Part shown: positions 6,483 to 15,694 of the stretch, piece after piece
Position numbering within the stretch: the first letter of the stretch is position 1
How the letters are laid out: each line of letters opens with the position of its first letter
Position numbers and translations under genes: made by a program
Origin: an uncultured Gammaproteobacteria bacterium
Lineage (GTDB): Bacteria; Pseudomonadota; Gammaproteobacteria; UBA6429; Thiohalophilaceae
Assembly (NCBI GenBank): GCA_913064945.1
Contig: CAJYAN010000004.1
Span: forward strand, 1-47,500
Direction of reading: 5' to 3'
Length of the DNA: 47,500 nucleotides
The notes under the pieces: model-generated
Told to the model about the DNA's origin: nothing
The model's input: only the letters and a program-made list of their open reading frames with translations
Database searches by the model: none

Positions 6483-8057
6483 TTGTCATCTTTGTATAAA
6501 CAACGTCTTGCCCATCTGACTCAGGCCGGGCAAACCCACTTGCTTAAACATGGTCTGATGGGTCTGGAAAAAGAGACCCTGCGTGTTGGCGCCGATGGCA
6601 AACTTGCCCAGACGCCACACCCTCGTGCGCTGGGATCGGCGCTGACCCATCCCTACATTACGACCGATTACTCGGAAGCACTAATGGAGATCATCACCCC
6701 GCCGTTCAGCGACCCGCGTGATAGCCTGTCCTTCTTGCAACAGGCACAGCAGTTTGTCTACCGCCATCTGGAAAATAACGAGTCCCTCTGGGCGACCAGT
6801 ATGCCCTGTGTTATCGCCGGTGAAGACAGCATCCCGATTGCCCGCTATGGCAGTTCGCATGCGGGCACCATGAAAACGGTTTATCGTCGTGGTTTGGGGC
6901 ATCGCTATGGTCGAGTGATGCAGGTCATCGCCGGGGTGCATTTTAATTACTCGGTGAATGAGGCGCTGTGGCCGGTCTTGCAGCAAATTGAAAAAAATAC
7001 TGCCAGTGTGCAGGATTTTAGTACGACCTATTACTTTGGTATGTTACGCAACCTGCAACGCATGGGCTGGCTGGTTCCTTATCTGTTTGGAGCCTCACCG
7101 ACCATCTGTAAAAGTTTTCTCGGCGGCAAACCAACGACGCTAATCCCCTTAAGTGGTTCCACTTATTATGAACCCTATGCTACCTCATTACGCATGGGCG
7201 ATATTGGCTATCAGAATAATAAGGAAAATGAAGTCGGCGTGAAGGCCAACTATAATTCGTTACGTGAATATATTGATAGTCTGGAACATGCGATTAACAC
7301 ACCCTATCCGGCCTATGAGAAATACGGCATCAAGGTCAATGGTCGCTATGAACAACTCAATGCCAATCTACTGCAGATTGAAAACGAGTACTACACAACC
7401 GTGCGGCCCAAACAAATTCTTGATGGCAATGAAAAACCCGTGCGCTCCCTGCAAAGACGCGGCGTACGTTACATTGAACTACGCTCTCTGGATGTCAATG
7501 CCTATGATCCACTGGGTATCGGTGAAGAACAACTGCGTTTTCTCGAATGCTTTATGCTCTACTGCCTGCTGCAGGAAAGCCCGTCACTAAGTCGTCAACA
7601 ACAAACGGCGTTTGATCGTAACGAATTGATGGTCGCGCATCATGGTCGTCAGCCGGAGCTGCAATTAAAACAGGGACGCGGGAAAATTTCCCTGCTGCAA
7701 TGGGGCAGTAGTATCCTGGAGGAAATACGGCCGATTGCCGAGCTTCTGGATATTGGTGAATCAGAGTCAGTCTATCAACAGGCCTTGCACCAGCAGCTGG
7801 CGAAAATAGAAAATCCTGACCTGACCCCTTCTGCCCGTATGCTGGCCGAGGTGGAGAACGCGGGAGAAGAATTTTTTACCTTCGCTTTGCGTATGTCGAA
7901 TCAACATAAAAAGACCTTGCAGGCGCTGGAGTTTCCACCAGAACAGGAACAACGTTTCGTGCAGTGGGCTCAGGATTCACTGCAAAAACAGGCGAAAATG
8001 GAGGCGTCCGATCAGGGAAGTTTTGAGGACTATTTGCAGGCGTATTTTTCACAATAG
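6483..8057 (+). CDS. gshA: Glutamate-cysteine ligase, proteobacterial type
   Basis: 524 residues, close to E. coli GshA (518). It makes gamma-glutamylcysteine, the first and limiting step of glutathione synthesis. Shared blocks include GLEKETLRV (27-35), ALGSALTHPYITTDYSEALMEIITP, GVHFNYSV, PYLFGASPTICKSFL, YATSLRMGDIGY and RGVRYIELRSLDVN. The start is TTG 6483, preceded by CAGG about 10 nt away; no ATG is available nearby. It lies 82 nt after the pirin gene, supplying the cofactor for the quinone reductase upstream. No gshB is in the window. Confidence 0.95.
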   Translation: MSSLYKQRLAHLTQAGQTHLLKHGLMGLEKETLRVGADGKLAQTPHPRALGSALTHPYITTDYSEALMEIITPPFSDPRDSLSFLQQAQQFVYRHLENNESLWATSMPCVIAGEDSIPIARYGSSHAGTMKTVYRRGLGHRYGRVMQVIAGVHFNYSVNEALWPVLQQIEKNTASVQDFSTTYYFGMLRNLQRMGWLVPYLFGASPTICKSFLGGKPTTLIPLSGSTYYEPYATSLRMGDIGYQNNKENEVGVKANYNSLREYIDSLEHAINTPYPAYEKYGIKVNGRYEQLNANLLQIENEYYTTVRPKQILDGNEKPVRSLQRRGVRYIELRSLDVNAYDPLGIGEEQLRFLECFMLYCLLQESPSLSRQQQTAFDRNELMVAHHGRQPELQLKQGRGKISLLQWGSSILEEIRPIAELLDIGESESVYQQALHQQLAKIENPDLTPSARMLAEVENAGEEFFTFALRMSNQHKKTLQALEFPPEQEQRFVQWAQDSLQKQAKMEASDQGSFEDYLQAYFSQ

Positions 8058-8098
8058 TGTTAATGGTCTTGTGTTATAACAAAGCTTGATGTTCGGCG

Positions 8099-8329
8099 AT
8101 GGATATCGAAAAACAACAGCAGAATGACGAAAACCAGATCGAGGTTGACAGGACCTCGTTCGGCTATATCGTGACACACCGAAAAGCCAAACGCCTGCTT
8201 TATACCGGCAGCTTTAACCGTGAGTCCGAGGCGATTCGTACGGCGACCAAAATGGCGAAGCATCTGGAGGTCTGTGGTGAAGGCGTCTGGTATTGTCTGA
8301 ATTACGCCGTTAAAAAAACAGTAACGTAA
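8099..8329 (+). CDS. Hypothetical protein, 76 aa
   Basis: A small soluble protein, acidic at the N-terminus (MDIEKQQQNDENQIEVDRTS) and basic later (THRKAKRLL, ATKMAKHLEV). The middle looks like FGYIVTHRKAKRLLYTGSFNRESEAIRTATKMAKHL with an aromatic end, GEGVWYCLNYAV. No family is recognised. It sits between gshA and the FHA gene on the same strand; the ribosome-binding site is weak. Confidence 0.6.
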   Translation: MDIEKQQQNDENQIEVDRTSFGYIVTHRKAKRLLYTGSFNRESEAIRTATKMAKHLEVCGEGVWYCLNYAVKKTVT

Positions 8330-8398
8330 CGCACTGTCTCTACCGACCGTCGTGTGACTCAGGCGGCCTGGACTGACGACTAACAAGGTGTTTTATTT

Positions 8399-8788
8399 AT
8401 GGCAATTCTGATACAGATTACGGATGGCATCGCGGGGCTGCGATTTTCACTTGATCAGGCACGCACAAATATTGGTCGTGACCCCGAAAATGAGATCAGT
8501 ATTGACGATGAGCTGGTCAGTAAGACCCACGCGATCATTGAAGCCGTCCCCTCTACGGAAATCGCCGGTCAGGTTGAGTATTATTTACATGACCAGGACA
8601 GCACCAATAAAACCTTTGTCAATGACGAGCAGGTATCGCTGCGCAAGTTACGACATGAGGATATCATCCGCATCGGCATGAATAATTTTCAATTTATCGA
8701 ACAAAGCACTACGGACCTGGAAGAGACGGCCAAGCTGCACAAGTCATGGATTCCGGGTGTCTTTTATACGACCAAAAAGAAAAAATAA
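8399..8788 (+). CDS. FHA-domain protein
   Basis: 129 residues, nearly all one forkhead-associated domain that binds phosphothreonine. The signature residues are present: NIGRDPENEISI (24-35), the SKTHAII turn (42-48) and DSTNKTFVN (67-75). The basic C-terminus is WIPGVFYTTKKKK. An AAGGTG lies 8 nt before the ATG. No Ser/Thr kinase or phosphatase gene is in the window, so the partner is unknown. It ends 10 nt from the convergent DUF502 gene. Confidence 0.88.
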   Translation: MAILIQITDGIAGLRFSLDQARTNIGRDPENEISIDDELVSKTHAIIEAVPSTEIAGQVEYYLHDQDSTNKTFVNDEQVSLRKLRHEDIIRIGMNNFQFIEQSTTDLEETAKLHKSWIPGVFYTTKKKK

Positions 8789-8798
8789 TAGTATCGGC

Positions 8799-9476
8799 TT
8801 ATTTATCCCCGCCTGAGAAATCACCCTCGAGGCTGATCTGAGCCGGCGCAACGGCACCCCCCGAGATAATAAAGGTCATCGCCTCATCCATGGACCAGCT
8901 GGTTGAGGTGAGTTTGCTGGTCGGTACAATTTCCAGATACCCGGACGTCGGGTTGGGTGTGGTCGGCACATACACGGCGGCAAGGTCTTCACCGGTAGAG
9001 GCATCCTTGAAGGTATGGGTGACGAAGCCGACGGTTTTTAGTTCAGGCGATGGAAAGGCAATCAGCACCACGCGTTGCAATCCTTCGGGTTTCTGTGACA
9101 GAGCCCCCAATAATTTCTTCACCGAGCCATAAACATTCTGCACGATCGGGATACGATTCATTATTCTGTCAAACAGGCCAAGGACTTTTCTCCCCAATAC
9201 GCGGTTGGCTAACCAGCCGAGAAAATAGAGCAGTGCCAGGGTCGTGACGATGGCGAGGCTGGATTGAAACCATGGCTGGTAAAACCATTGGGCGATTGTT
9301 GGATTGTGTCGTTCGATGGCCTTGGAAATACCATTGGCCCAGGGGGCGCCCAGTACCGTCAATTGCTTGAGAAGAAATTCAAATACCAGCCAGGTGATCC
9401 ATAACGGAATAATGGTCAGGATGCCGGCGATCAGGTTGCGCTTGATGTGTAGAGAAAAAGTTTTATCGGTACTCAT
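8799..9476 (-). CDS. DUF502-family inner-membrane protein
   Basis: 225 residues. Two membrane segments lie at about 14-36 and 71-92, with the DUF502 core FDRIMNRIPIVQNVYGSVKKLLGAL between them and a soluble strand-rich C-terminus (GFVTHTF, AAVYVPTTPNPTSGYLEIVP). The PTTPNPTSG motif is diagnostic. Its function is undefined across bacteria. It is convergent with the FHA gene and divergent from the mgtC-like gene. Confidence 0.88.
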   Translation of the reverse strand: MSTDKTFSLHIKRNLIAGILTIIPLWITWLVFEFLLKQLTVLGAPWANGISKAIERHNPTIAQWFYQPWFQSSLAIVTTLALLYFLGWLANRVLGRKVLGLFDRIMNRIPIVQNVYGSVKKLLGALSQKPEGLQRVVLIAFPSPELKTVGFVTHTFKDASTGEDLAAVYVPTTPNPTSGYLEIVPTSKLTSTSWSMDEAMTFIISGGAVAPAQISLEGDFSGGDK

Positions 9477-9568
9477 ATCAGGCTCCAGCCTCTGTGGTTG
9501 TTGTCGGTTTTTTGTTACTATCGACAGGGTGATGATTAGAACACGATAAGCAAGGAAAAATATATCCC

Positions 9569-10258
9569 ATGACAGAATTAGAAGCCATTAGCACCCGACT
9601 GGTGGTTGCCGTCGTTGCCGGCAGCATTATTGGCTTCGAGCGTGCCTATCATGGTCGCCCGGCGGGATTGCGTACCCATACCCTTGTCTGTGTCTCTTCG
9701 GCCTTACTCATGTTGCTGACGGCCTTTCAATGGGACCTGTTGCAGGGTGTTCCTCTGGTGACACTGCGTACCGATCCGACCCGCATGGCGCAGGGAATTA
9801 TGACCGGTATCGGTTTCCTCGGCGCCGGCGTCATTATGAAAGAGAACCTGACCATTCGTGGCCTGACGACGGCGGCGTCCATCTGGATGACGGCCGCGAT
9901 CGGAATCATTATTGGCATGGGTTTCTTTGAACCGGCGGCCATGGCGACGGTCATTACGCTGGTGGTCCTGAGTTTTTTTGGCTGGAGTGAGCGTCTGATG
10001 AAGTCACGGCGTTATGCCAAATTGCTGGTACGCTTTAAGCGTTCTATCGGTTTACCGAAAGAGGAGCTATACAGCGTCATCAAATCACACAAGATCAGCG
10101 CAACCGCACCCAGCTATCATCTGGAATCTGCGGGCACGATTTTTCAGTATGAAATGACCATTAGTACCAGTGACCCCGAAAATTTTCACAATCTGGCCGA
10201 GAGCCTGAGCAAAGTCGAGCAGATTATCGAGTTTAGCCTGATGCCGACGGGTGACTAG
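9569..10258 (+). CDS. MgtC/SapB-family membrane protein
   Basis: 229 residues. The conserved MgtC core is present: AVVAGSIIGFERAYHGRPAG (14-33), RTHTLVCVSSALLML, QGIMTGIGFLGAGVIMKE and IRGLTTAASIWMTAAIGI. It has four to five membrane segments and a C-terminal ACT-like cytoplasmic domain (from about 160). MgtC proteins are linked to Mg2+ limitation and, in Salmonella, inhibition of ATP synthase. This solitary gene without mgtB gives no hint of a specific role. Confidence 0.9.
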   Translation: MTELEAISTRLVVAVVAGSIIGFERAYHGRPAGLRTHTLVCVSSALLMLLTAFQWDLLQGVPLVTLRTDPTRMAQGIMTGIGFLGAGVIMKENLTIRGLTTAASIWMTAAIGIIIGMGFFEPAAMATVITLVVLSFFGWSERLMKSRRYAKLLVRFKRSIGLPKEELYSVIKSHKISATAPSYHLESAGTIFQYEMTISTSDPENFHNLAESLSKVEQIIEFSLMPTGD

Positions 10259-10266
10259 CCCGCGGA

Positions 10267-10974
10267 TTAATGGATAGGCAATCGGGCTCTCAGTTCATCG
10301 CGATCAAACCACCATTTATCTCCGACCATCACATTAATGATTTGCGACAGGCGCGGCAGGAACAGTTGCGGGTCATTCAATTCAAGTCGTTCACGCCAGA
10401 AATCCATTTGTTCCTGTGTCGTGACGTTGCTGTGTCGCTGGGCCACTTTGGCAATAATCTGCATGGTCAAAAATGACAGGCTTTCATGTTGCTCATCGTT
10501 GGCGCGCATGTCGACAATATACTGTGCGGCGATGGCGGCCACGGCAGCACCATCGGAGTCATTCGGCGTCTCATCGACGATATGATTGAGCATGGCGACA
10601 CTGGTGGTCGGTTCTATCGGGTAGGTCACGGCCAGCCAGACACCATGACCCAGGGCGATAACAGAGTCTTTCTGGTCGGCCTGAAACATAATGTCACAGG
10701 ACTCGGTGGCCGGTTGCCAGGCATCGTGATCAATAAAGACCTTAAGACAACGACGCGCGGTGAGAAAGGCCTCAGGGTTGCGTTCCAGTGCCAGCAGGGA
10801 CTCGGCGATATCCAGCTCAATCGTGGCGCGTTGCAGGGCATCGGCATCTCCTGGTAAGGCGGCCAGTCGTTCCTGGTGTTGCTTTAGCCACTGTTCGGCA
10901 TTGTCCTTACTATCAAGAAGTTCGAGATCGGCGGGGGCCTGTTTATCCTTATCCATCGTCATGTTATTACCCAA
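10267..10974 (-). CDS. Hypothetical protein, 235 aa
   Basis: Soluble, acidic and helix-rich, with no signal peptide. Tryptophans recur (AEQWLKQ, DAWQPATE, MDFWRERL, DKWWFDRDEL). The pattern of short helices (ATIELDIAESLLALERNPEAFLTARRCL) resembles TPR-like folds. I do not recognise a family. ATG 10974 could be replaced by the ATG four codons in (GNNM). It is convergent with mgtC (gap 8 nt) and downstream of the HDOD gene on the same strand. Confidence 0.7.
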   Translation of the reverse strand: MGNNMTMDKDKQAPADLELLDSKDNAEQWLKQHQERLAALPGDADALQRATIELDIAESLLALERNPEAFLTARRCLKVFIDHDAWQPATESCDIMFQADQKDSVIALGHGVWLAVTYPIEPTTSVAMLNHIVDETPNDSDGAAVAAIAAQYIVDMRANDEQHESLSFLTMQIIAKVAQRHSNVTTQEQMDFWRERLELNDPQLFLPRLSQIINVMVGDKWWFDRDELRARLPIH

Positions 10975-11148
10975 GTATAAAACGGCGTTTATTATAGCGG
11001 TTTGTACCGCACTGTGGAGGCCCTGCAGGAAAATTGCCCGACAAAAATGCGGTCAGTTCAGCCGGAGGCGCGCCTCGCCAAGGCTGAGAACAGGAACCGC
11101 GCGTGAAACTCCCTGCAGAAGATGAGAATCCGCTGATTTTTATTTGTA

Positions 11149-12588
11149 TTAACGCGTTCGCGTCAGATGTTCTATGGCCATACAGGCCTGCTGGTTGAAA
11201 TGCTTGAAGCCATCATAGGCGATTTCATCCAGTGCTCGGCGGCTAGTATAGCGATCACTGTAAAACAGGCCGATGGCACGCTGATTAACGATGATGGGGG
11301 CGAGATAAAAACTCCTGGTACCAATTGTGTTGTGGATGTGTGGAGACATGTAGCTTTGATATTCGGCGGCACTGGCATCCTTGACCCAGAGGGCGTGTTT
11401 CTCGATCAACGACTGGGCAAATATATTGGGCATGCTGTTATCAATCGGAAAAACAAATTTTTCGGCCAGGCTTTCGGCACCAATACCGACAGCGTACTTT
11501 GCACGTATCTGGTTTTTTTCTGCGGTCAACAGGGCAAACAGGGCGCGGTCCATACCAATGCCACGGTAGATACCTTCGAGTACCAGCTCCAGGATCAGGT
11601 TGAGGTTGGGTTTGGTTTCGAGCAGATTGGACAGATCACGCAGGACATTGAGTTGTACGACGGGGTCGGGTTCCGGATAGAGATTGACCGGTATGGTGTC
11701 TTCAATTTCTGCTTCGAGCGTCTTATTGTCGGGAGACGGTATGAGATTGGCGGCGGCCCCGGCACCATAGGTCTGTGCCAGCTCGATGGCCTGACGGGCA
11801 TTCTCCATAACACGTTGGCGGGTTTCTTTTTCATCCAGCTTGAGATAGTGAGCCAGCCTGGCAATTTGCTTATTAACCGCATCGCTGTGCCAGCCTTCCG
11901 TCGCGTGATGACTGATGGCCGCAGCAAAAATAATACTCTGGATGCGTGGATTTTTCAGGTTGGGGCGGTTAATGGCGCTATTGAGCAGGTCACCGAGGTG
12001 CCAGTTCTGGGTAAGTCCGAGGGTTAGCTGGTGGAAGGTAAAGCCCAGCACTTTTTCCTGGGACTGTTCCGGCGTCATGTCCGTTTTGTCCATGGCCTCT
12101 AATAAGCTGTCGCCCTCTTCGCGGGCGATACACCAGAAGGCCATTTCTCCCAGTTCGTGTAGCAACGTGGCGATAAAGACCTCCTCCGGGGATTCATCCC
12201 CCATGGCAGTCGCAATACTGCGCGCCTGCACAGCGGCATGAAAGGAGCGCGCCATGACTTCCATAACACGGGATTTGGATTTGTTTTTTAACAGGGCATC
12301 GATAATGGCCAGTGACAGGCCAAGGTCGCGCACCAGGTCAAAGCCGATAAAAACGACAGCACGACTGATCGTGTTGATGGCGACGCCGGAGGGATTATAG
12401 AAGCTGCTATTGGCCAGTTTCAGGATACGCGCCGTTAGCGATGCATCCTGCAGGATGACATTGGCGAGTTCACTACTGGAGGTATCGTCTTTGGCGGTGA
12501 TGCGGTTAATCGAGTCCGCCGTAAATTTAAAAATGGGCATCTCTTCTTCACTGATGCGACGAATCCATTCCTGTAAATGTTCACTCAT
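11149..12588 (-). CDS. HDOD-domain signalling protein with C-terminal GAF domain
   Basis: 479 residues. The HDOD domain (about 10-215) shows ANVILQDASLTARILKLANSSFYNP, AVVFIGFDLVRDLGL and LLHELGEMAFW. It is a relative of HD phosphohydrolases that lacks the full catalytic set and is thought to be a scaffold. A GAF-like domain follows (about 320-475; GIYRGIGMDRALFALL, RAIGLFYSDR). Such proteins occur in c-di-GMP, chemotaxis and stress regulation. It is 94 nt downstream of mutH on the same strand. Confidence 0.88.
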   Translation of the reverse strand: MSEHLQEWIRRISEEEMPIFKFTADSINRITAKDDTSSSELANVILQDASLTARILKLANSSFYNPSGVAINTISRAVVFIGFDLVRDLGLSLAIIDALLKNKSKSRVMEVMARSFHAAVQARSIATAMGDESPEEVFIATLLHELGEMAFWCIAREEGDSLLEAMDKTDMTPEQSQEKVLGFTFHQLTLGLTQNWHLGDLLNSAINRPNLKNPRIQSIIFAAAISHHATEGWHSDAVNKQIARLAHYLKLDEKETRQRVMENARQAIELAQTYGAGAAANLIPSPDNKTLEAEIEDTIPVNLYPEPDPVVQLNVLRDLSNLLETKPNLNLILELVLEGIYRGIGMDRALFALLTAEKNQIRAKYAVGIGAESLAEKFVFPIDNSMPNIFAQSLIEKHALWVKDASAAEYQSYMSPHIHNTIGTRSFYLAPIIVNQRAIGLFYSDRYTSRRALDEIAYDGFKHFNQQACMAIEHLTRTR

Positions 12589-12682
12589 AGATTTTTAACA
12601 TGATGTCTTGAAATTTAAGAACGCCAATAACGCCGTTGCACTGGCCGGGTCTTTTTTATATCGGCCAAAGCGACAGGCTTCT

Positions 12683-13366
12683 TTACCCGGCGTAATTTGT
12701 CTGCAGGATTATTCTGGTCAGGCAGGGGCGCAGATAAAAGCCCCTTGGCAGTGTCTGTATGGCTTGTCCCTGTTCATCCAGTGCGGCACACAGACTGCGG
12801 GCATTGGCGGCCTTGGGCCGAATTTGCAGGTAAGTGCCCTGTTCGGCGCTAATATTTTCCCAGCGACCCAGGACGACCAGCTCCATTAACTCCTCCCAGT
12901 CCTGTTGCAGAATCGCCGTCTGTTGTGCATCGGGGCTCCAGAGGCTGGCCATGCCGATACGGCGCTCGCCAAAGTTGAGCTTGGGATCGGCCTCGATCGG
13001 TATCCAGAGGACACGACTCAGCTTGCGACAGACCCAGGAACTGTGCCAGTGAAGCTGAGTATTGGCCTGCATCGGGACCGTACAGACGTAGGTCGATTCT
13101 TTGGGTTGCCAATGTTGATTTAGGGGGAGTGTCTTTAGTTCCACACCAAGTTCGGGAAAGTCAGGCAGTGCTTTGGAACCTGCGCTCGCCCCCAGACATT
13201 GTTCCAGTAATTGTCCAATCCAGCCCTTGCCCTGTATGGCGGTGCGAGGCAGTGACTGACCAAACTCACGGGCCAGGTCATGCAGATTTTTACCGGCAAG
13301 CTGATGGGCGCGTTGGAGTAGCACGTTTTCATTTTCGGGGACTGGCACACGCATAACCGTATTCAT
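12683..13366 (-). CDS. mutH: DNA mismatch repair endonuclease MutH
   Basis: 227 residues (E. coli 229). It nicks the unmethylated strand at hemimethylated GATC during MutS/MutL-directed repair. The active-site triad is D69, E76 and K78 (D-x6-E-L-K), matching E. coli D70, E77 and K79. AIQGKGWIGQLLEQCLGA and GERRIGMASLW are also conserved. MutH is confined largely to gammaproteobacteria with Dam methylation, so it supports the taxonomic call and predicts a dam gene elsewhere. Confidence 0.95.
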   Translation of the reverse strand: MNTVMRVPVPENENVLLQRAHQLAGKNLHDLAREFGQSLPRTAIQGKGWIGQLLEQCLGASAGSKALPDFPELGVELKTLPLNQHWQPKESTYVCTVPMQANTQLHWHSSWVCRKLSRVLWIPIEADPKLNFGERRIGMASLWSPDAQQTAILQQDWEELMELVVLGRWENISAEQGTYLQIRPKAANARSLCAALDEQGQAIQTLPRGFYLRPCLTRIILQTNYAG

Positions 13367-13477
13367 CCAGCGTATGATAGATCATCTATACAAAGTAGTA
13401 ACATATAGAAGGCGGGTTTTACCTGGCGATTCGTCGATAATTTGCTTTATAGGGACAGACAAAAGGACAGACTTCCA

Positions 13478-13735
13478 TTGGATATCAGTATAACTCCCAC
13501 ACTAATGTTTGGCGTGGTGCTGTTTATCATCCTCATTCTGGTGGCGCGGGCCTGGTTACTGCACGATGAGCGTGATCGGCGTGATGTCAGAGACCGTCGC
13601 CAATGGGGCGATGACCCCGGTTTCCCTTTTTATGATGCGGAGGGACGCTGGATCACGCAGGACCGGCGTCAGCACCCGGATCGCCGCCAGGTGCATACCT
13701 TTATCAGCGGGGAGGGTTTTCGCCAATCCAAATAG
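13478..13735 (+). CDS. Small single-TM protein, hypothetical
   Basis: About 85 residues. One membrane segment (LMFGVVLFIILILVARAWLL) is followed by a charged cytoplasmic tail with repeated DRR elements (DERDRRDVRDRRQWGDD, TQDRRQHPDRRQ). I chose TTG 13478 because AAAGGA is about 10 nt upstream; TTG 13442 and ATG 13505 are alternatives. It is divergent from mutH. No family is recognised. Confidence 0.55.
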   Translation: MDISITPTLMFGVVLFIILILVARAWLLHDERDRRDVRDRRQWGDDPGFPFYDAEGRWITQDRRQHPDRRQVHTFISGEGFRQSK

Positions 13736-13756
13736 GCCTCCTGTGGTCACCGCCGC

Positions 13757-14275
13757 CTAATTGCCTGGGCCAGTTTTATAGGCCTCAATACTCCTGCGCA
13801 TGGCCATCCGTGCCCTGGGATATTTCTGTAACTCGGCCGCCCGATACCAGCGTATGGCACTCGGCAGGTCCTGCTCGACATACTCACCCTTCTCATACAA
13901 TTGGCCTAACAGGAATTGCGCCTCCGCCACGCCGGCATTGGCCGCCTGTTGGATGAGCTGCAAGGCACGCGGGATATCGGCCTTTTGTGGGCCCGCACCG
14001 CGGAGCAGTATTTTGCCCAGATAGAGCATGGCCCGTGTGTGATTATTCTCACTGGCCTTTTCATACCAGTTGATGGCTGCCTGCCAGTTCTGGTCTGTGT
14101 ACTCACCCGCCTGATAAAACTTTGCCACTTCAAACATGGCATCGACATTTCCCTGTTTGGCGTGTTCGAGCAAAATAGTAAAGGGGTTGGCGAGTGGCTC
14201 GGCATGGGGTTGCATGCTGAGGCACAGCAGGAACAGACATAAGCCGATTTTAGTGTGGCAGGTTCGACGGGTCAC
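13757..14275 (-). CDS. Secreted Sel1-repeat protein
   Basis: 172 residues. A signal peptide (MTRRTCHTKIGLCLFLLCLSMQPHAEP) is followed by three to four Sel1-like repeats, e.g. GNVDAMFEVAKFYQAGEYTDQNWQAAINWYEKAS and GVAEAQFLLGQLYEKGEYVEQDLPSAIRWYRAA. Sel1 repeats mediate protein-protein contacts, here in the periplasm. The start is GTG, 3 nt after the moaC stop, so the two are probably co-transcribed, though no functional link is obvious. Confidence 0.85.
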   Translation of the reverse strand: MTRRTCHTKIGLCLFLLCLSMQPHAEPLANPFTILLEHAKQGNVDAMFEVAKFYQAGEYTDQNWQAAINWYEKASENNHTRAMLYLGKILLRGAGPQKADIPRALQLIQQAANAGVAEAQFLLGQLYEKGEYVEQDLPSAIRWYRAAELQKYPRARMAMRRSIEAYKTGPGN

Positions 14276-14278
14276 AGC

Positions 14279-14764
14279 TCAGCTTGCGTCAGTGATATGT
14301 TGCCAATGTCCGGATTTGCCGCCCATTTTTTCGAGCAGGAGGATGTTGTGCATACTCATACCGCGGTCGACTGCCTTGCACATATCATAAATTGTCAACA
14401 GGGCAATTTGCACAGCGGCCAGGGCCTCCATTTCGACACCGGTTTGCCCCCGGGTTTCAACGGTAGCGGTGCAGAGAATTTTGTCTGGTAGCTGTGGTTC
14501 GAGATCCACGGCGATTCGGGTCAGGCTGAGGGGGTGGCAAAGGGGGATCAGGTCGGCGGTCTTTTTGGCGGCCATGATGCCGGCCAGGCGGGCGATTCCC
14601 AGGACATCGCCTTTTTTATGATGACCAGCAAGGATCTTCTCCAGGGTCGCCGCCTGCATGTGGATTTCGCCACTGGCGACAGCGCGGCGCTGGGTGATTG
14701 CCTTATCGCCAACATCGACCATATGGGCCTCGCCCTGGGCATTAAAATGGCTGAATTCACTCAT
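14279..14764 (-). CDS. moaC: Cyclic pyranopterin monophosphate synthase MoaC
   Basis: 161 residues (E. coli 161). With MoaA it converts GTP to cyclic pyranopterin monophosphate in molybdenum cofactor synthesis. Conserved blocks are [28 protein letters not shown] and [11 protein letters not shown], the last carrying the catalytic Lys and Asp. It is divergent from moaD-moaE across 97 bp. No moaA or moaB is in the window. Confidence 0.95.
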   Translation of the reverse strand: MSEFSHFNAQGEAHMVDVGDKAITQRRAVASGEIHMQAATLEKILAGHHKKGDVLGIARLAGIMAAKKTADLIPLCHPLSLTRIAVDLEPQLPDKILCTATVETRGQTGVEMEALAAVQIALLTIYDMCKAVDRGMSMHNILLLEKMGGKSGHWQHITDAS

Positions 14765-14861
14765 GGTTTTCAGTCTGGTGTCTCATGGATGTGTTAGGTG
14801 CGTCAGTGCCATTCATGATAGGCTTTCGGCTCTATCCAACGCAAATCAGATGCATATTTTC

Positions 14862-15095
14862 ATGACGATTCAGGTACGATTTTTTGCCAGTCTGCGTGAG
14901 CAGATCGGTATCGCCGACACTCAGCTTGAGGCCAGTGCCGCACTGACCGTAATTCAGGTCTGGCAACAGACGACGGGTCAGTCAACGCTGCCGGCGAATA
15001 TTCTGATGGCCGTAAACATGGATTATGTTGCCGCCGAGCAGCCAGTCGCGGACGGTGATGAAGTGGCCTTTTTCCCGCCAGTCACCGGGGGTTAA
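14862..15095 (+). CDS. moaD: Molybdopterin synthase sulfur carrier subunit MoaD
   Basis: 77 residues with a ubiquitin-like fold ending in the required Gly-Gly (FFPPVTGG), whose terminal thiocarboxylate donates sulfur to the pterin. ATG 14862 gives MTIQVRFFASLREQ, typical of MoaD; an in-frame ATG at 14850 would add four residues. The stop overlaps the moaE start by one base. Confidence 0.92.
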   Translation: MTIQVRFFASLREQIGIADTQLEASAALTVIQVWQQTTGQSTLPANILMAVNMDYVAAEQPVADGDEVAFFPPVTGG

Positions 15096-15541
15096 TGATG
15101 CATATCAAAATCTTGGACCAGGCCTTTGAACCCTACGCACAATTACAGGGTTATCAGGCAAGCCTGTCGGCCGAGGCACGGGGCTTTGGCGCGACCAGTG
15201 TCTTTGTCGGCACGATGCGTGACTTTAATCAGGGCGTTCAGGTACAGCGTATGGTACTGGAACACTACCCGGGTATGACCGAAAAGGAATTGTCGCGCAT
15301 CGCCAGTGAGGCAGAGCAGAAATGGGAGATTCTTGATGGCCTGATTCTGCATCGGGTTGGAGAGATAACACCACCAGATAGTATTGTGCTGGTCGCGATC
15401 TGGTCACGGCATCGTCTCGATGCCTTTGAAGCCTGTCGTTATATTATGGAGGCGCTTAAATCACGCGCACCCTTCTGGAAGAAAGAGGCTCTTGATACCG
15501 GTGAGCGTTGGCTGGACAAAAATACCGCAGGCTACAAATAA
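15095..15541 (+). CDS. moaE: Molybdopterin synthase catalytic subunit MoaE
   Basis: 148 residues (E. coli 150). With MoaD it forms the heterotetramer that converts cPMP to molybdopterin. The conserved FVGTMRDFN, VLEHYPGM, HRVGEI, RHRLDAFEACRYIMEALKSRAPFWKKE and the catalytic lysine region are all present. TAATG coupling to moaD indicates co-translation. Confidence 0.95.
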   Translation: MMHIKILDQAFEPYAQLQGYQASLSAEARGFGATSVFVGTMRDFNQGVQVQRMVLEHYPGMTEKELSRIASEAEQKWEILDGLILHRVGEITPPDSIVLVAIWSRHRLDAFEACRYIMEALKSRAPFWKKEALDTGERWLDKNTAGYK

Positions 15542-15694
15542 AGTGCTAACGATGATCGATTTGCTTGCAATCCCCGTTGCCCTCAAGTAGGTTTACTCAA
15601 TAATAATAAGTAAATATCGATAAATTCGTGGTTGGTTACGGGTTTAAAGATGTCTACACATAATGCTCGAGTATACGAGTAGACGGGGCCATTA

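Noticed and set aside
11167-12027. Plus-strand open frame of 286 codons
   Set aside because: It lies wholly inside the HDOD-GAF gene on the other strand, which has clear domain motifs; the plus frame has none.
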